In this document: one piece after another, positions 12,867 through 24,445 of the stretch
Numbering within the stretch: position 1 is the first letter of the stretch
How the letters are laid out: every line of letters begins with the position of its first letter
Source of the DNA: Gibbula magus
Lineage: Eukaryota > Mollusca > Gastropoda > Trochida > Trochidae
Assembly: GCA_936450465.1 (NCBI GenBank)
Contig: OW388299.1
Location: 38,761,548 to 38,825,547 of the forward strand
Direction of reading: 5' to 3'
DNA: 64,000 bases
Notes under the pieces: model-generated
Database searches by the model: none
Told to the model about the DNA's origin: nothing
Seen by the model: the letters and a program-made list of their open reading frames with translations, nothing else
Program-made: the position numbers and the translations under genes

Positions 12867-14590
12867 GTGAATTAACAATGGAAAATATATTTTTTCAGTA
12901 AATATGTACATATATCATGGATTTGTTTTCAATTTCAAGCTTGAAAAGTATTAACAATTTTTTTTGGAAGCATTTGCAAGACATTGCCACGCCTCAATAT
13001 GACTGCTCCCATTTGATGCGCATATACTTTGATAACGAAAACCGGTTTGACAGGTGAACATATACTCTCTCAGACTACCTGTGATCTACCCAGCTCCCAA
13101 ATTTAAAAATATAATGGTAAATCGACGATATTTCTTTTGATCTATTTATGATATTTCATTACTTTATTATTAAATTCAATGTAGCATATAGAAATTAGAT
13201 TCCGGCAAATATGTTTAAAGTGAAACACTATGTGTAAACTTTAGAATACCATTGTGTTTGATCCCAAAGAAAATATTTAACCTACCGTTGTTATTTTCAA
13301 TTTAAACAAAGATAAAGTCTTCTACAGGCAGAGTAATGTTGTGACCATGTTTCCTAATTGGTAAAGCTCGATACCAAAAAGCCGACTGTGTAAAAGGCAT
13401 TTTCAAAGTTTAACGATATTTTCAATTAAACTACTAATACCCGCTCAAAGTTTGTTAAGATAATAATAATAAAAAATTGAAAACTATTGTTTACATTTAA
13501 CACTTCGCGATAGTAGGAAAATGTCCCATTGTAATATATACGAGTTAGTATTCAACGCCATTCTACGCCCCCAAAATGGCCGCCTTCTCCTAAATGCCAT
13601 ATTTGGGCTCTGGTAAATTTATCGTATTCTTGTTGATAATAGAAAAAGCGCTGATGTTCATGAAATATTTTGTTTTTCATTTAAACCCAATGCTACATAA
13701 ATATTTCAACACATTTTGTAAAATTACACCGTTTTCTACTTTTCAAGATACAGGTTTATTGTGAATCTTGTTATTTAGAGTTCCTAAATGTTTTTGTCTT
13801 TAACCAGTAAAGTAAGCTATATATATTCTTTTTTAGTAATATCAACTTAAGTGGACATAAAATCTGACATTTTCAAACCGTAATCAATTTAACTATACTT
13901 GTATATTGGTAGGGTGTTTTGGCCATGTTTTTATATATTGTTTTTCTTTTATGATTTCATTTTATCATTTTAGAGTTTCTTCTTGAGGGGAATTGCATTT
14001 TTCTTATTGTAGCATACATATTTTCCCCATTTTAAATATTATCCTTTTTTCAACAATACCATTAATATAACGAATATGCCTTCATCCGCCAACTGCAAAC
14101 AAACTTAAATTCTGAATAATCAACTGTTGGATTACTTAACTTTGTTTGAATGTTTAAAGTATACTGATATAAATTCCCTAAATTAATAAATCATACTAAC
14201 GAATAATGCACAAAATTAATAAATACAAAAATACGTACTCAATTCACGTTAGTTTGTTTTTTTCACTTGAAAATTAACCAAAAGTCTAAAATACAATTAA
14301 AATATACCGATCCTTTTTCAAATGTGTTTTCATAAAGAAATCTAGCTAGGTCATATAATTGTCATTATGATTGAAAATGATTATTGAAGAAAATCATATT
14401 CAGAGGACATTTCACAATCCAATCTTTCGTTTTGTGTCATTTGAAAATTAAATTCATAGTATCAATTCTTTTGGACACTTGCTCCTACCAACAACAAACT
14501 TATTATATTAAATCTAAATAAGTGCTTGATTCCGTCAACTATAACACATTGTACAAGAGGATTTGTGCATACTATAACTATAACAAGAGC
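12867..14590. other. No gene seen
   Basis: AT-rich. A 'caaaatggccgcc' word at about 13573 resembles a YY1 core but has no gene next to it. Confidence 0.55.
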
Positions 14591-14593
14591 AGG

Positions 14594-14705
14594 AATATTT
14601 TCACGACGTTCCGGAGGAGTGAATATCAACTCCAAGAGGTCGTTTATTTTCACATTAAAGAAGTTGTTATCCAGAAAATCTTTCTGTTCTTATGTATGTT
14701 ATTTC
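14594..14705 (+). mobile_element. Decayed hammerhead-family retroelement end
   Basis: The phrase 'tattttcacattaaagaag' plus 'ttgttatccagaaa' matches the downstream part of the ribozyme-bearing element at 29426-29535. The stem II remnant 'ggagtgaatatcaactcc' is still visible. The GAAAC of the core has become AAGAG, so this copy cannot form the hammerhead core. A short inverted remnant ('ttttcacgacgttcc') abuts it. Confidence 0.65.
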
Positions 14706-14709
14706 TGAA

Positions 14710-15690
14710 TGCCCTTTAAAGACCTATTAGTGTAATATTATCAAACGTGCACATGAACTTAATTATGATTCACACTATACCAAATATAGTTTTATGTCAT
14801 TCCAGAGTGAAGAATGGGGTCAAAATGACACAGAGAGGAGTTGACATCAAAAGGTGATTCAGCATATGCTATCAGTACATCAGTACTAAATCTCTTCCTG
14901 TGTTATTACTAACAGTTATACAGAAATCAATTGTTCCATTACTAACTGGACTATGGGATGCATATGGTATATGGTAGTGGGCGATAAACGGAAGGGTCAT
15001 GATGGATGCACTTATATGACTACAAGTGTTTGTGTGTTTGTGTTTGTTTGTATGTTGTTAGATTGACTGTGTAAATGTCATATTAACGTATAAATGAAAA
15101 TTAATGGTTTAATAGACGTAGCACGTTTTTTCGCTTAAATAGGTCGATGAAATGTATTTGAATAATAATGTTGCTAAAAGTAAAACACGTTTCTCTCTTC
15201 GGAAAATCAAGTTAAAAAATAAGTTTACATGATTGAGTAAAGCCATGGGAATCGTTTTTGTAATTCGAAATGATAAAATGTCTTCACGTTATGTGTGATG
15301 GACACAATAAGAATGAAAATTGTCAAATTATTTCTTAATGTGGTCTTTGTTTGTTAATATGTGAAATTGTGAATAATTTTAACATGTGTTTAGGGATGTG
15401 CTTATATGTAAATTTGTAAAGATTTAAATAAGATTTTATTTCTCTGATGTTTTTAATAAATGCAAATGTGATAATTGGTGAGCGAATATGTGAATCATTA
15501 GACTTTGGGACAGGAGAATGTATTAACATATAATATAAATATGTGATCTGTAATTTGAATATGAAAACGTGATAATGTGAATATGTAAACATGTGAATCG
15601 TTTGGTGTGAAGAGGAGAATTATCAATATGAAAATTGTCTACTAAGATATGTTGATTTGGAATTTGAATATGTGAATGGTGTATATGATT
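14710..15690. other. No gene seen; gradual entry into the satellite
   Basis: From about 15480 onward 'atgtgaat' words become frequent, running into the array at 15700. No gene is recognisable. Confidence 0.55.
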
Positions 15691-15699
15691 ATGTGGATA

Positions 15700-17760
15700 T
15701 ACGTGAATATGTGAATACATGTAGATGGACATATGTATATGTGAATGTGTGAATAGATCGATATGTGAATATGTAAATAAATGGATATGTGAATATGTGA
15801 ATAGATGGATATGTAAATATGTGAATAGATGGATATGTTAATGTGTGAATATATAGATATATGGATATGTGAATAGATGGATATGTGAATATGTAAATAT
15901 ATGGATACGTGGATATGTGAATAGATAGATATGTGGATATGTAAATATATGGATATGTTGATATGTGAATTGATAGATATGTGAATATGTAAATATATGG
16001 ATATGTGGATATGTGAATAGATAGATATGTGAATATGTAAATATACGGATATGTGGATATGTGAATAGATAGATATGTGGATATGTAAATATACGGATAT
16101 GTGGATATGTTAATAGATAGATATGTGAATATGTAAATATACGGATATGTGGATATGTGAATAGATAGATATGTGGATATGTAAATATATTGATATGTTG
16201 ATATGTGAATAGATAGATATGTGAATATGTAAATATATGGATATGTGGATATGTGGATTTGTGAATAGATAGATATGTGGATATTTAAATATATGTATAT
16301 GTTGATATGTGAATAGATAGATATGTGGATATGAAAATATATGGATATGTGGATAGTAGGATATGAAATGAAAATGTGGGAATACATATATGTGGATATT
16401 TGAATATGTATATATGTGAATACATGGAACGTGCATATGTGAATATGTGAATAGATGGATATGTGAATATATGGATAGAGAGATATGTGGAATGTGGATA
16501 TGTGGAATGTGGATATGTGGAATGTGGATATGTGGATATGTGTATATGTGGATATATGAATATATGAATATATGAATATATGAATATATGAATATGTAGT
16601 TATGTGATTATGGGAATATTTGGATATGTGATCAATATGTGGATATGGGAATAGATGGATATGTGGATATGTGAATATATGGAATGTGGATAAAATGTGG
16701 ATAGAATGTGGATAAAATAAATATAAATGTGGATATTTGAATATGTAGATATGTTAATAAATAAATATGTGGATATGTGAACAGGTGGATATCTTAATAT
16801 GTGGATAGGTTGGCATGTGGATATGTTTAAATGTGAAAATGTTAAAATCTGAAAATGAGAAATGTGAATAAGTAAGTAAGAGAATATGTGAATATGTGAA
16901 TATGTGAATATGTGAATATGTGTATAGGTGGTATGTGCAAATGTGGAAATGTGAATTGGTGGAAATGTGGATAGGTGGATATGTTGATAGGTGGATATGT
17001 TGATAGGTGGATATGTTGATAGGTGGATATGTTGATAGATGGATATGTTGATAGGTGGATATGTTGATAGGTGGATATGTTGATAGGTGGATATGTTGAT
17101 AGGTGGATATGTTGATGTGAAGAATATGTGAAGAAAATGTGAAGAATATGTGAAGAATATGTGATGGATATGTGAAGAATATGTGAAGAATATGTAAAAA
17201 GATGGAAATGTGGATATGTGAAAATGTGGAAATGTAGAAATGTGGAAATGTGGATATGTGGATATGTCAAAATGTGGAAATATATCTGAATAATATGTGA
17301 ATAATATGTGAATAATAGGTGAAGAATATGTGAAGAATATGTGAATGTGACAATGGAAATGTAGAAATGTGGAAATGTGGATATGTGAAAATGTCGAAAT
17401 GTGGAAATATATGTGAAGAATATGTGAAGAATGTATGTATATATTGAATATGTGAGTATTTGATATGTAGAAAATGGAATATGTGGATATGTTGATATGT
17501 GGATATGTGGATATGTGGATATAACAATATGTAAATGTGGGAATACATATACATTGTATGTGGATATTTGAATATGTAGATATGTGAATAAATGGAAATG
17601 TGAATATTTGAATAGATAGATATATGAATATGTGGATGTGTAGATATGTGAATAGATATGTGAATATGTGAATATGTTAAATGAGAATATGCGGTTATGT
17701 GGATATGTTCATATGTAGATATGTGAACATGCGGATATGTGAATATATGAATATGTAGAG
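15700..17760. repeat. Hexamer-based satellite with 48-bp higher-order units
   Basis: The whole block is built of gatatg, tgaata and tggata-like hexamers. Between about 15900 and 16350 these form 48-bp higher-order units (eight hexamers, e.g. 'gatatgtgaatatgtaaata' then 'gatatgtgaatagata'). Other sub-blocks use 'aggtggatatgttgat' (about 16965-17115) and 'agaatatgtga' (about 17120-17200). Because 48 divides by three, a 232-codon open frame appears on the minus strand (15689-16387); it reads as (I/Y/S/H)-rich repeats and is not a gene. Confidence 0.95.
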
Positions 17761-17764
17761 TGAC

Positions 17765-20480
17765 TAATTGCTTGTGTGGATAAGAGCAAGATCATGTATA
17801 AACATATAGGTAAGTAGTATATCAGTATGTCCACCTTTTCTGTGTTATATTGTAGATATATGCTTTATATGTAAATGTATGAGTGTGCCAGCAGACATGA
17901 GGAAATGTGAAAATGAAATGTTCGTATGAATTGTGATGATGTGTGAGTATTTGTCATAGAATGGTTGATATTAAACAATAATGATACACACACACATATA
18001 TTTAAGTGGAAATGTAATAGATTCTTGCATGTGTAAATGGTTTAGCTTTGTGATCGTATTATGGAATAAAGGAGTTGTGTAATTGATTCATATAAGTTAT
18101 TAATTTTGTAATAATGGACAAAATAGATGCAAAGTTAACATTAGACATCTCGCACTGTCTCCCTTCCTCTTTATCTTTGTTTTTGATCTTTGAAATTTTA
18201 TCAAAGTGAAACATCCGTATACAAAATTCATTAATAAGACAAAATCGACAATAGAAAATTATATATTTTCATAAAAATAACTAAAAAGATGTTTTTAAAT
18301 TGTCGTCTTACCTTAACATATACAATATCCAGTGTTACTAAAGGTACGACAAAGTACCATATGAAATGAAAATTTTCCAATTTCAGGGAAGGGTGTTTTA
18401 TTTTTGCATTTCCTATTTCACAACTTTATTTCGAAATTAGATTACAAAATTTCGGTCCTGACGATGTTGCGCGTGTATATGAATCACGGGCTTCCATTAT
18501 CGCCGGTAGGGTAGAGGGTAGAGTGTTGCGCAATGTTCCGGCCGGGAGGTGCACTAGGTTTAAATTTCTGGGTGGGGTAATATCTAGGTCACATTCTTTA
18601 TACCCCAATAAAAAATGTGTTTGTTTAAAAGTTAAATCTTTAAAAGTTCACTTCCTCTCCCGCGATGAGATAAAATAACGACAGATTCACAGCGTATATG
18701 TGGATGGATAGGATTATCGATCCATTTTTTTAAAATGTTGATAGATTTAGTAAATGAGGGTTTCTTTTTAAAAAATTAAACTTGCATGTTTGGTATAATA
18801 TAATTCAAAATGAGTAACTGTCTGAAACGTGGATGTTATTTGGGACATGTAAATAAAATATGTGACATGAAATTCATATGATATCGTATAGTATGTTAGG
18901 AACATACATCAAGTAACATACTAAGCTATTATAATACGAAAAATATATTTTTTAAACATCTGACGTCCATATTAATTATAATGGTATTGCTTATAAAAGC
19001 ATAAAATTATATTTTGATTTTTTTTATCATTGATGATAATTATTTTTAATAAAATTTACACATGTATAACTTGACGAGACTGAAAATCCCAAATGTAACC
19101 TGGGTTATCTAGGTAGACAAGCGTTGATACATTTAATATTGTGAAATTAAGTATGTTTATCTTTGAACTAGCAACAGAGTGGAAAATCTCCACCAAGAGT
19201 GTATACTTTCCAAAATTGCGAAACATGATGAGTCACCACTTTACCAATAGGCAACTGCAGTCGTCCATGGAACGGATGGAGAAATATTTAGCGGTATCCG
19301 TTGGTGTCAGGCCATGTTACCATGGAGACGACTTCATGACGTCATGGCGATGGTTACAGATAGGAAACTGTTAAACAAAATCTTGATAGCACATTTAGTA
19401 GAATCCGAATTAGATACGAAACAGGATGTATAGATTATATGCGACTTTCTATTTGTGTACAGTTCTTTGTTATAAACATTTATTTATAGTAATTGGTTTT
19501 GATTGTTATACAAGTAAACTTTTAAAGTACATTCATTAGTTTTGAGAACTCAGTTGATTGATTATTCATTTTAAAATCTAGACATGTTTTGAAGATAACT
19601 TGATATACAAACTTCTATGAAGATATTATGAAAGTATTGAAAAACAAACCCACTCCTTACTTTAAATGTTCCTCTTTACTTTTCAAAAGGACAAGACAAA
19701 AAAATCAATATGTACACTATCATAAAAGTAATTGATTTTATTATATGAGGAGATACAAGAAAATAGTGCTGATACAGGTTTGACAAATAGAATTTGAATT
19801 AACTTACACCTGTAATGTTCAAACTGAACTCACACGATAAGTAACGTATATATTTAAGATTTAAGATAGGGATTACAAAGGATATTCTGTGTAATACAAT
19901 TTTTATAAAATAGTTAAAATGAAGTTAGTCGTTTGATGTAGTTCCTCAACAAAATATATATCATAGTACATTTTTTTAATATTTATTTATTGATTAACCC
20001 ACTTAAACAAGAAGGCACATCTCACTGTATCGAATTGTCTTGTCAAAAGTCAGATTTCCTATCTAAACTTTCAAACAGCTATCCCGTGGTAACCAAAAGC
20101 TAAGCATGTAGCATTTTTGTGCTTTCTGTATGAATTATGATTGGTTTAAAATACTGTAAACCATGTTTGTCTATATTTTACATCCTGATGTCAGTATTGA
20201 GCAACTTATGAGTAATTAAATCATGTTATAAAAATAAACGTTATATATATACAGTTTCTTTCACCAACTTCATGTCCATAGAATATCTGATGAAAGGGAA
20301 AAATGAAATAAATTGGCACTTACTGGACTCATTTTGTGTACCTATGTTGAATACAATTTCTTCTCTAGTTGAAAATACAATTTTAATATATCAAATCTGA
20401 AATATTGTTATAATTGGGATTAGTCTGTGAAATTGTAAAATAATATTGTCTTAAACAACAATATTTCTTTGCTCACTATT
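17765..20480. other. Gene-free stretch
   Basis: No exon is recognised. The less AT-rich patch at 18440-18610 has a 60-codon minus-strand frame, but I see no family signature in it. A compact set of regulatory-like words lies at 19315-19356 (separate entry). Confidence 0.5.
19315..19356. promoter_or_regulatory. CRE palindrome flanked by inverted X-box-like words
   Basis: A full CRE (TGACGTCA, 19337-19344, inside the palindrome ATGACGTCAT) sits between 'gttaccatggagac' and the inverted 'atggcgatggttac'. The flanks resemble RFX X-boxes. No gene is visible within several kb, so function is inferred from motif content only. Confidence 0.35.
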
Positions 20481-20483
20481 CAA

Positions 20484-20640
20484 ATGGCATGTATATCTAG
20501 TCTACCAATTAGTTGCATTTGTCCATTATTTAGTCACGTCTACGTCAAGTAGTAAATATGTACAGCCATGTATTTCTAGTCTACCAATTAGTTGCATTTG
20601 TCAATTCTTTTATCACTTCTACGTCACGTAGTTAATCAAC
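20484..20640. repeat. Direct duplication of about 80 bp
   Basis: 'tctagtctaccaattagtt' followed by 'gcatttgtc' occurs at about 20497 and again at about 20576, each followed by a 'cac.tctacgtca.gtag' segment. It is a local duplication, with no gene. Confidence 0.85.
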
Positions 20641-21655
20641 ATAAATTACGTTGAAATCCAAGAATAATTACCTGTAATGAAATGTGTGTCAGGTGACATT
20701 CCAGAGAATCCAATCTTCCATTACCTGGCCCTCACTATAAACTAGATTCACACAAACATCCCACTTAACTGATAGTTCCCCTAATGGCCCTAACGGGTTG
20801 GAGTTTTACAAAGTAAAGAGTTTAGAATTTTCACAAATTCTAACATTACTGGGAACAGGTATAATGTATGAATAACGTAACATCACATTTTGTATGTTTT
20901 CAATGGTGTTGTTCATACAGAGCTTAATATTTCATAAACTAGATCCAGAAGTTTAGCCAAATGAATAGTTTAGAAACATTTAGTCACTGAAATGGGTTTT
21001 TTTATGAAATTGAAATGTATTTTAAAAAGATGAATATGAAAATAAAAGGAGCCTCTAAGATGTGTTTTGTGATGTGAGTACTTTAAACCAGGGACTTTAA
21101 TAATCAGAGAGTCCCTTGAGCTATGTAGTCTTGTTGTAGACTTGCCTAGGTTCTTGAACAAACAAGGGGTCTGGATGACAGACTACCAAATGCATAGATA
21201 TTCTCCACATTACTTTATAATAAACTGAACAATTATGTGAAACATAAACTCACATCTGTATAACTTCAACTGTATTGGTACACACAAAGCTCAATATTTC
21301 ATAAACTAAACCCAGTTTAGCCAAGCGAGTGATTGAGGAAGTTCTCCAGCATCACTGAGTAATATACTGAAGAATTATGCACTGCATAAACTCACATCTG
21401 TATGTATTGAATAGTGTTGTTAAATCCAGTTATTTAAATTTCAGTAAATTCTTAGGGTTCATCAAACTGACTGGTGTTGTATTTTCTTCTTTTAAGCTAC
21501 ACAGAGGTATATTAAACATTTATTACATACCCATGTATATTCAGTCTGAAAACTTTCTCCTTCAAGGGGAGACCTAAGTAATATATTTCTCCTGTTCTGA
21601 CAGAATAACTAAACGATTAACATGTTTAAAACTCTCACACCGTGATCTGACCAAG
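20641..21655. repeat. Gene-free with a diverged direct repeat
   Basis: 'gcttaatatttcataaacta' near 20922 recurs as 'gctcaatatttcataaacta' near 21289, each followed by a 'ccag..gtttagccaa' segment. The copies are about 370 bp apart. No gene is recognised. Confidence 0.6.
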
Positions 21656-21660
21656 TATAA

Positions 21661-21983
21661 ACAGTGACTGGTGTAGTAGTTGGTGTATTCTGTCAGTGTC
21701 CATGAATACGCTGTTTCACATAACCTATAAAATGTACAGTTTGAAAGCTGTTTTCTCACGCCCGATGAAACCAAGTTTGTAAAGTGACAGCTGTAGTGTT
21801 TTGTGAAGTCTGACAGTATCTACAAATACCTTGTTTCACATAACCTTATATGTACAGTTTGAAAGCTGTTTTCTCACACCCTGAACGCTTTTTCAACAGT
21901 GACTGCTGTAGTGTTTCGTGTGTATTCTGACAGTATCCACGAATACCTTGTTTATCATAAACCATCGTGTACAGTTAGAAGCC
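21661..21983. repeat. Three tandem copies of a 90-125 bp unit
   Basis: Units begin near 21661, 21784 and 21898. Each has 'gtgac.g.tgtagt', then 'ctgacagtatc.ac.aatac', then 'ttgtttcacataacc' and 'tgtacagttt.gaa'. They lie beyond the 3' end of the C/EBP transcript. The copies are clearly related but diverged. Confidence 0.85.
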
Positions 21984-22497
21984 TTCAGGATGGAACTTTT
22001 CACGCGAAGATCTATGTATTGATTTATGTTCGTGTATTCGTTTGAATGTTTTGGGTTCACATTCGACCCACCTAATAATTTAGGGATTGAGGTGTGTAAA
22101 TAACAAGGTACTTGAGACTCTACACAGCGATTAGGGGCAGTGCTTGCCATATCCGACTCTTTCAGAATGACTGATCACATGCTCTTGATGATGACGTTTA
22201 AACACTATAGACCTACACCAGAATGAAGGAATACAATACATAAGGAGGGCCGTACTGATATATCACTGGAAGAATACATGTGTATGTTAGCATTGAAAGC
22301 GAATATGAAGACTCCATATACACTGTATCTCCATATACTCCATATATCTGTACATCTCCATATATATACACTAGCATGAATGATTACTATACATGGTCAG
22401 GGCAGCACTGGTAAATCGCTGGAGGAACACATGTATATGTAATCATTGACACTTTTGTATGAAGAATACCATACTAGATTGTTTGACATAGCTGTAT

Positions 22498-22503
22498 TTT
22501 ATT
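22498..22503 (-). terminator. Candidate poly(A) signal of the C/EBP gene
   Basis: TTTATT on the plus strand reads AATAAA on the minus strand. It lies about 390 nt after the C/EBP stop codon and is the first canonical hexamer I found there, giving a 3' UTR of about 0.4 kb. Confidence 0.5.
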
Positions 22504-22888
22504 CATACGGATTACATACTCAATACACTTAAACACTAAAAATATTCAAAACAAACGAAATGTGTAGTTTGTTAAATATCTGACATTTAATAGTGGTAAC
22601 AATGTAAAAATAACAACATGATAGATGAGGATAATGCAACGTATACACTATGAAGTGACAAGTCCATGCGAAGGTTTTAGTTTGTTGGCAGATCCGACGC
22701 CGAGCAAAATGAAATGAACACTTGTAACTAACATTGTCAACAGGTTTCTCGAAGGTAGAGGCTGGATCACACACAGAACTACACACAACGAGTCTAGCAA
22801 TGTCACAACATGGAAGTATGGAGTCGGAGGTGCCACAAGGCTTGTTCAGAGTCTCATGTCCGTTTACTGGTATAAGCACAGGCTTGGG

Positions 22889-23671
22889 TCATGATTCGAG
22901 GAGCTTGGCGAAGTTGGGTGGTAACGCCGCACCGACGTTGATGAACAGGCCCTTGAGCACGTTCAGTTCTTTGGTTAGAAGATCCACCTTCTTCTGTAGT
23001 CTGTCATTGTCATTTTGCAGAGAAGACACACGCGTTTCTGTCTGCTTCTGCTTTTCCTTGGCCTTAGCACGGGACTTCCTCACTGCGATATTGTTCCTTG
23101 CTCTCTTCTCCACATATTCTTCGGTCCCTTTCTCCACATAACGCTTACGGGATCCCTTTCCCAGCGAGGTGCGCTCTGGTCCCGTGGCCCGGAGTCCGGT
23201 GGAAGATGACACTGTGGGTGACAGAGGGGATAGGGCGGAGGTGTCAGTAGTTCCCCCGGAGCAGTCAGTGAACACCAGGTCTTCTGCCTTCACCGTGCTG
23301 CTGTCCCATACGGACTGTGAGTCGTCCGAGCATGACCCCAGCTGATCTAGCTCCGGCATGCAGTCCGTGCTGGGGTATGTGGTAGACGAGGTAGTTGTCA
23401 CCTGTCCCAGCGTCACGTAGTCCGTGCCCACTGGACTGGTCACCTCTGTTTTCACTGCTTGAGGTGGATGTTGTTGAGACGCCAGGGTCGTATCTGGGGA
23501 TAGTACGTTAACAGACGCAGGTGAGTTATTGAGATACGCGGAAAGATCAAAAGATAGTTCTTGAGCTGGATCGAGCTCAAACAAGAGTTTGTCAGTCAAG
23601 GCAGCTCTGGCTTTCGAACCCTCACCTTTAACCGGATCGAACAGTGGCGACTCGTAGAGTAGAGTATCCAT
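22889..23671 (-). CDS. CCAAT/enhancer-binding protein (C/EBP, CEBPA/B-like bZIP transcription factor)
   Basis: Single-exon gene of 260 aa, as in the intronless vertebrate CEBPA, CEBPB and CEBPD. The N-terminal half is acidic and Ser/Thr/Pro-rich, fitting a transactivation and regulatory region; it includes 'VKTEV' and 'VKAED', possible SUMO sites. The basic region (about 184-208) has RARNNIAVRKSRAKAK, the C/EBP DNA-contact signature. The zipper has leucines at 218, 225, 232 and 239, an exact heptad series. The family binds ATTGCGCAAT-type dyads as homo- or heterodimers in the nucleus and controls differentiation, metabolism and immunity. The start at 23671 has A at -3 and G at +4. A divergent C/EBP-gamma gene begins about 3 kb away. 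The family call is near certain. Which vertebrate paralogue is closest cannot be told, and an invertebrate single-copy ancestor is likely. The base composition is much richer in GC than the surroundings. Confidence 0.97.
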   Translation of the reverse strand: MDTLLYESPLFDPVKGEGSKARAALTDKLLFELDPAQELSFDLSAYLNNSPASVNVLSPDTTLASQQHPPQAVKTEVTSPVGTDYVTLGQVTTTSSTTYPSTDCMPELDQLGSCSDDSQSVWDSSTVKAEDLVFTDCSGGTTDTSALSPLSPTVSSSTGLRATGPERTSLGKGSRKRYVEKGTEEYVEKRARNNIAVRKSRAKAKEKQKQTETRVSSLQNDNDRLQKKVDLLTKELNVLKGLFINVGAALPPNFAKLLES

Positions 23672-23693
23672 GATCTCGCCTACGCTGGGACAT
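23628..23693 (-). promoter_or_regulatory. Overlapping uORF of the C/EBP mRNA
   Basis: The only AUG between the TATA box and the main start is at 23693, with A at -3. Its frame is 21 codons plus a TAA (23628-23630). It starts 22 nt before the main AUG, is shifted by one base relative to it, and ends about 40 nt inside the coding sequence. Ribosomes that read it would bypass the main start and could reinitiate at the next in-frame AUG, codon 105, giving a bZIP protein without the N-terminal region. The frame is seen directly. The regulatory role is inferred from vertebrate C/EBP alpha and beta, whose uORFs set the isoform ratio. Confidence 0.6.
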
Positions 23694-23883
23694 GGTGATC
23701 CAGGAATTGCGTCTCCGAAAGACAGAACTGGGAAGTAAGACCTTGAGGAATCTATCTTGGCGGTTAGAATGACAACACTACACGTGTGGTCAGTGACGTT
23801 TGTTTGGTTAAGCTTCGCTTAGCTGTATACTCTTTAGGTTGTGAGTTCGATTCGTTGAATGAAGTGACGTTGCTCTGACGAGC

Positions 23884-23891
23884 CTTATATA
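23884..23891 (-). promoter_or_regulatory. TATA box of the C/EBP gene
   Basis: Reads TATATAAG on the minus strand, 213 bp before the main start, predicting a start site near 23855 and a 5' UTR of about 185 nt. Two TGACGT half-CREs ('aagtgacgttg' and 'cagtgacgttt') lie just downstream of it, within the presumed leader. Confidence 0.65.
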
Positions 23892-24126
23892 CATGCCGGG
23901 AACCGATTTACCAAGAATGTCAATTCATACGCCTGAAAACTCCCATGGCTTCCAATGCAGTGTCATTTCGTTTAATATCCTGCTTCGTTAACGATTTTGC
24001 CAATTATGAATATTTATCATCACTAAAGTTTTAATGATCAATTATTTTTTCATGAAATTCCATACCGGCATGGGAACTATTTTACCACGCGGATGGTCAC
24101 AGTATTCCCCGAGTGTTCGCGTATTA

Positions 24127-24179
24127 CTAAAAATAACCATTTACGTCAATTTCCATTTTTACCGAATATCTAAAAATAG
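24127..24179. promoter_or_regulatory. Two MEF2-consensus sites
   Basis: CTAAAAATAA (24127-24136) and CTAAAAATAG (24170-24179) both fit YTAWWWWTAR. A third, CTATTTTTAG, is at 24477-24486. All lie between the two C/EBP genes. Such words are easier to get by chance in AT-rich DNA, so occupancy is uncertain. Confidence 0.4.
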
Positions 24180-24237
24180 AAATGACGCGGACCGCAGCAA
24201 GTAGTGACGCGCGAAGGGAACCCTCGCTCAACCAAGG

Positions 24238-24249
24238 TTATTGCACAAG
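24238..24249. promoter_or_regulatory. C/EBP-type dyad
   Basis: 'ttattgcacaag' contains the strong C/EBP core TTGCACAA (24241-24248). It lies in the shared 5' region of two C/EBP genes, so auto- or cross-regulation is a reasonable inference. Confidence 0.4.
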
Positions 24250-24399
24250 GAGGGGGATATTTAATTCAAATATTTATCCTAAAATATCGGTAATATCTTA
24301 CAATTAGGCATTTGTTATAAGATATTCATTTTCAGTAACATTTAATTTTTAACTCATTACTTTGTTCACTAAAAATCACCACTCATATCGCAGAACGAT

Positions 24400-24409
24400 G
24401 GAAATTTCC
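24400..24409. promoter_or_regulatory. Palindromic kappa-B-like site
   Basis: GGAAATTTCC is a perfect 10-bp palindrome of the Rel/NF-kB type, 54 bp before the composite element at 24463. Regulation by Rel proteins is inference only. Confidence 0.3.
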
Positions 24410-24445
24410 TCTGATGTTCCGAAGCCAACTGCTATCTCGATTCTG

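Noticed and set aside
14522..14719. Open frames over the hammerhead-family remnant
   Set aside because: Short and present in several frames at once. They come from a non-coding repeat end.
15689..16387. 232-codon open frame on the minus strand
   Set aside because: It is a translation of the hexamer satellite, has only I, Y, S, H, T, F, L and P-type repeats, and lacks any domain.
16842..17270. 142-codon open frame on the minus strand
   Set aside because: Also created by the satellite. The multiple-of-six repeat keeps frames open by chance.
18426..18608. 60-codon minus-strand frame in a less AT-rich patch
   Set aside because: No recognisable family or splice context. It may be a transposon scrap, but I cannot support a call.
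20286..20310. Hammerhead candidate at 'ctgatgaaaggg'
   Set aside because: No stem II or GAAAC follows.
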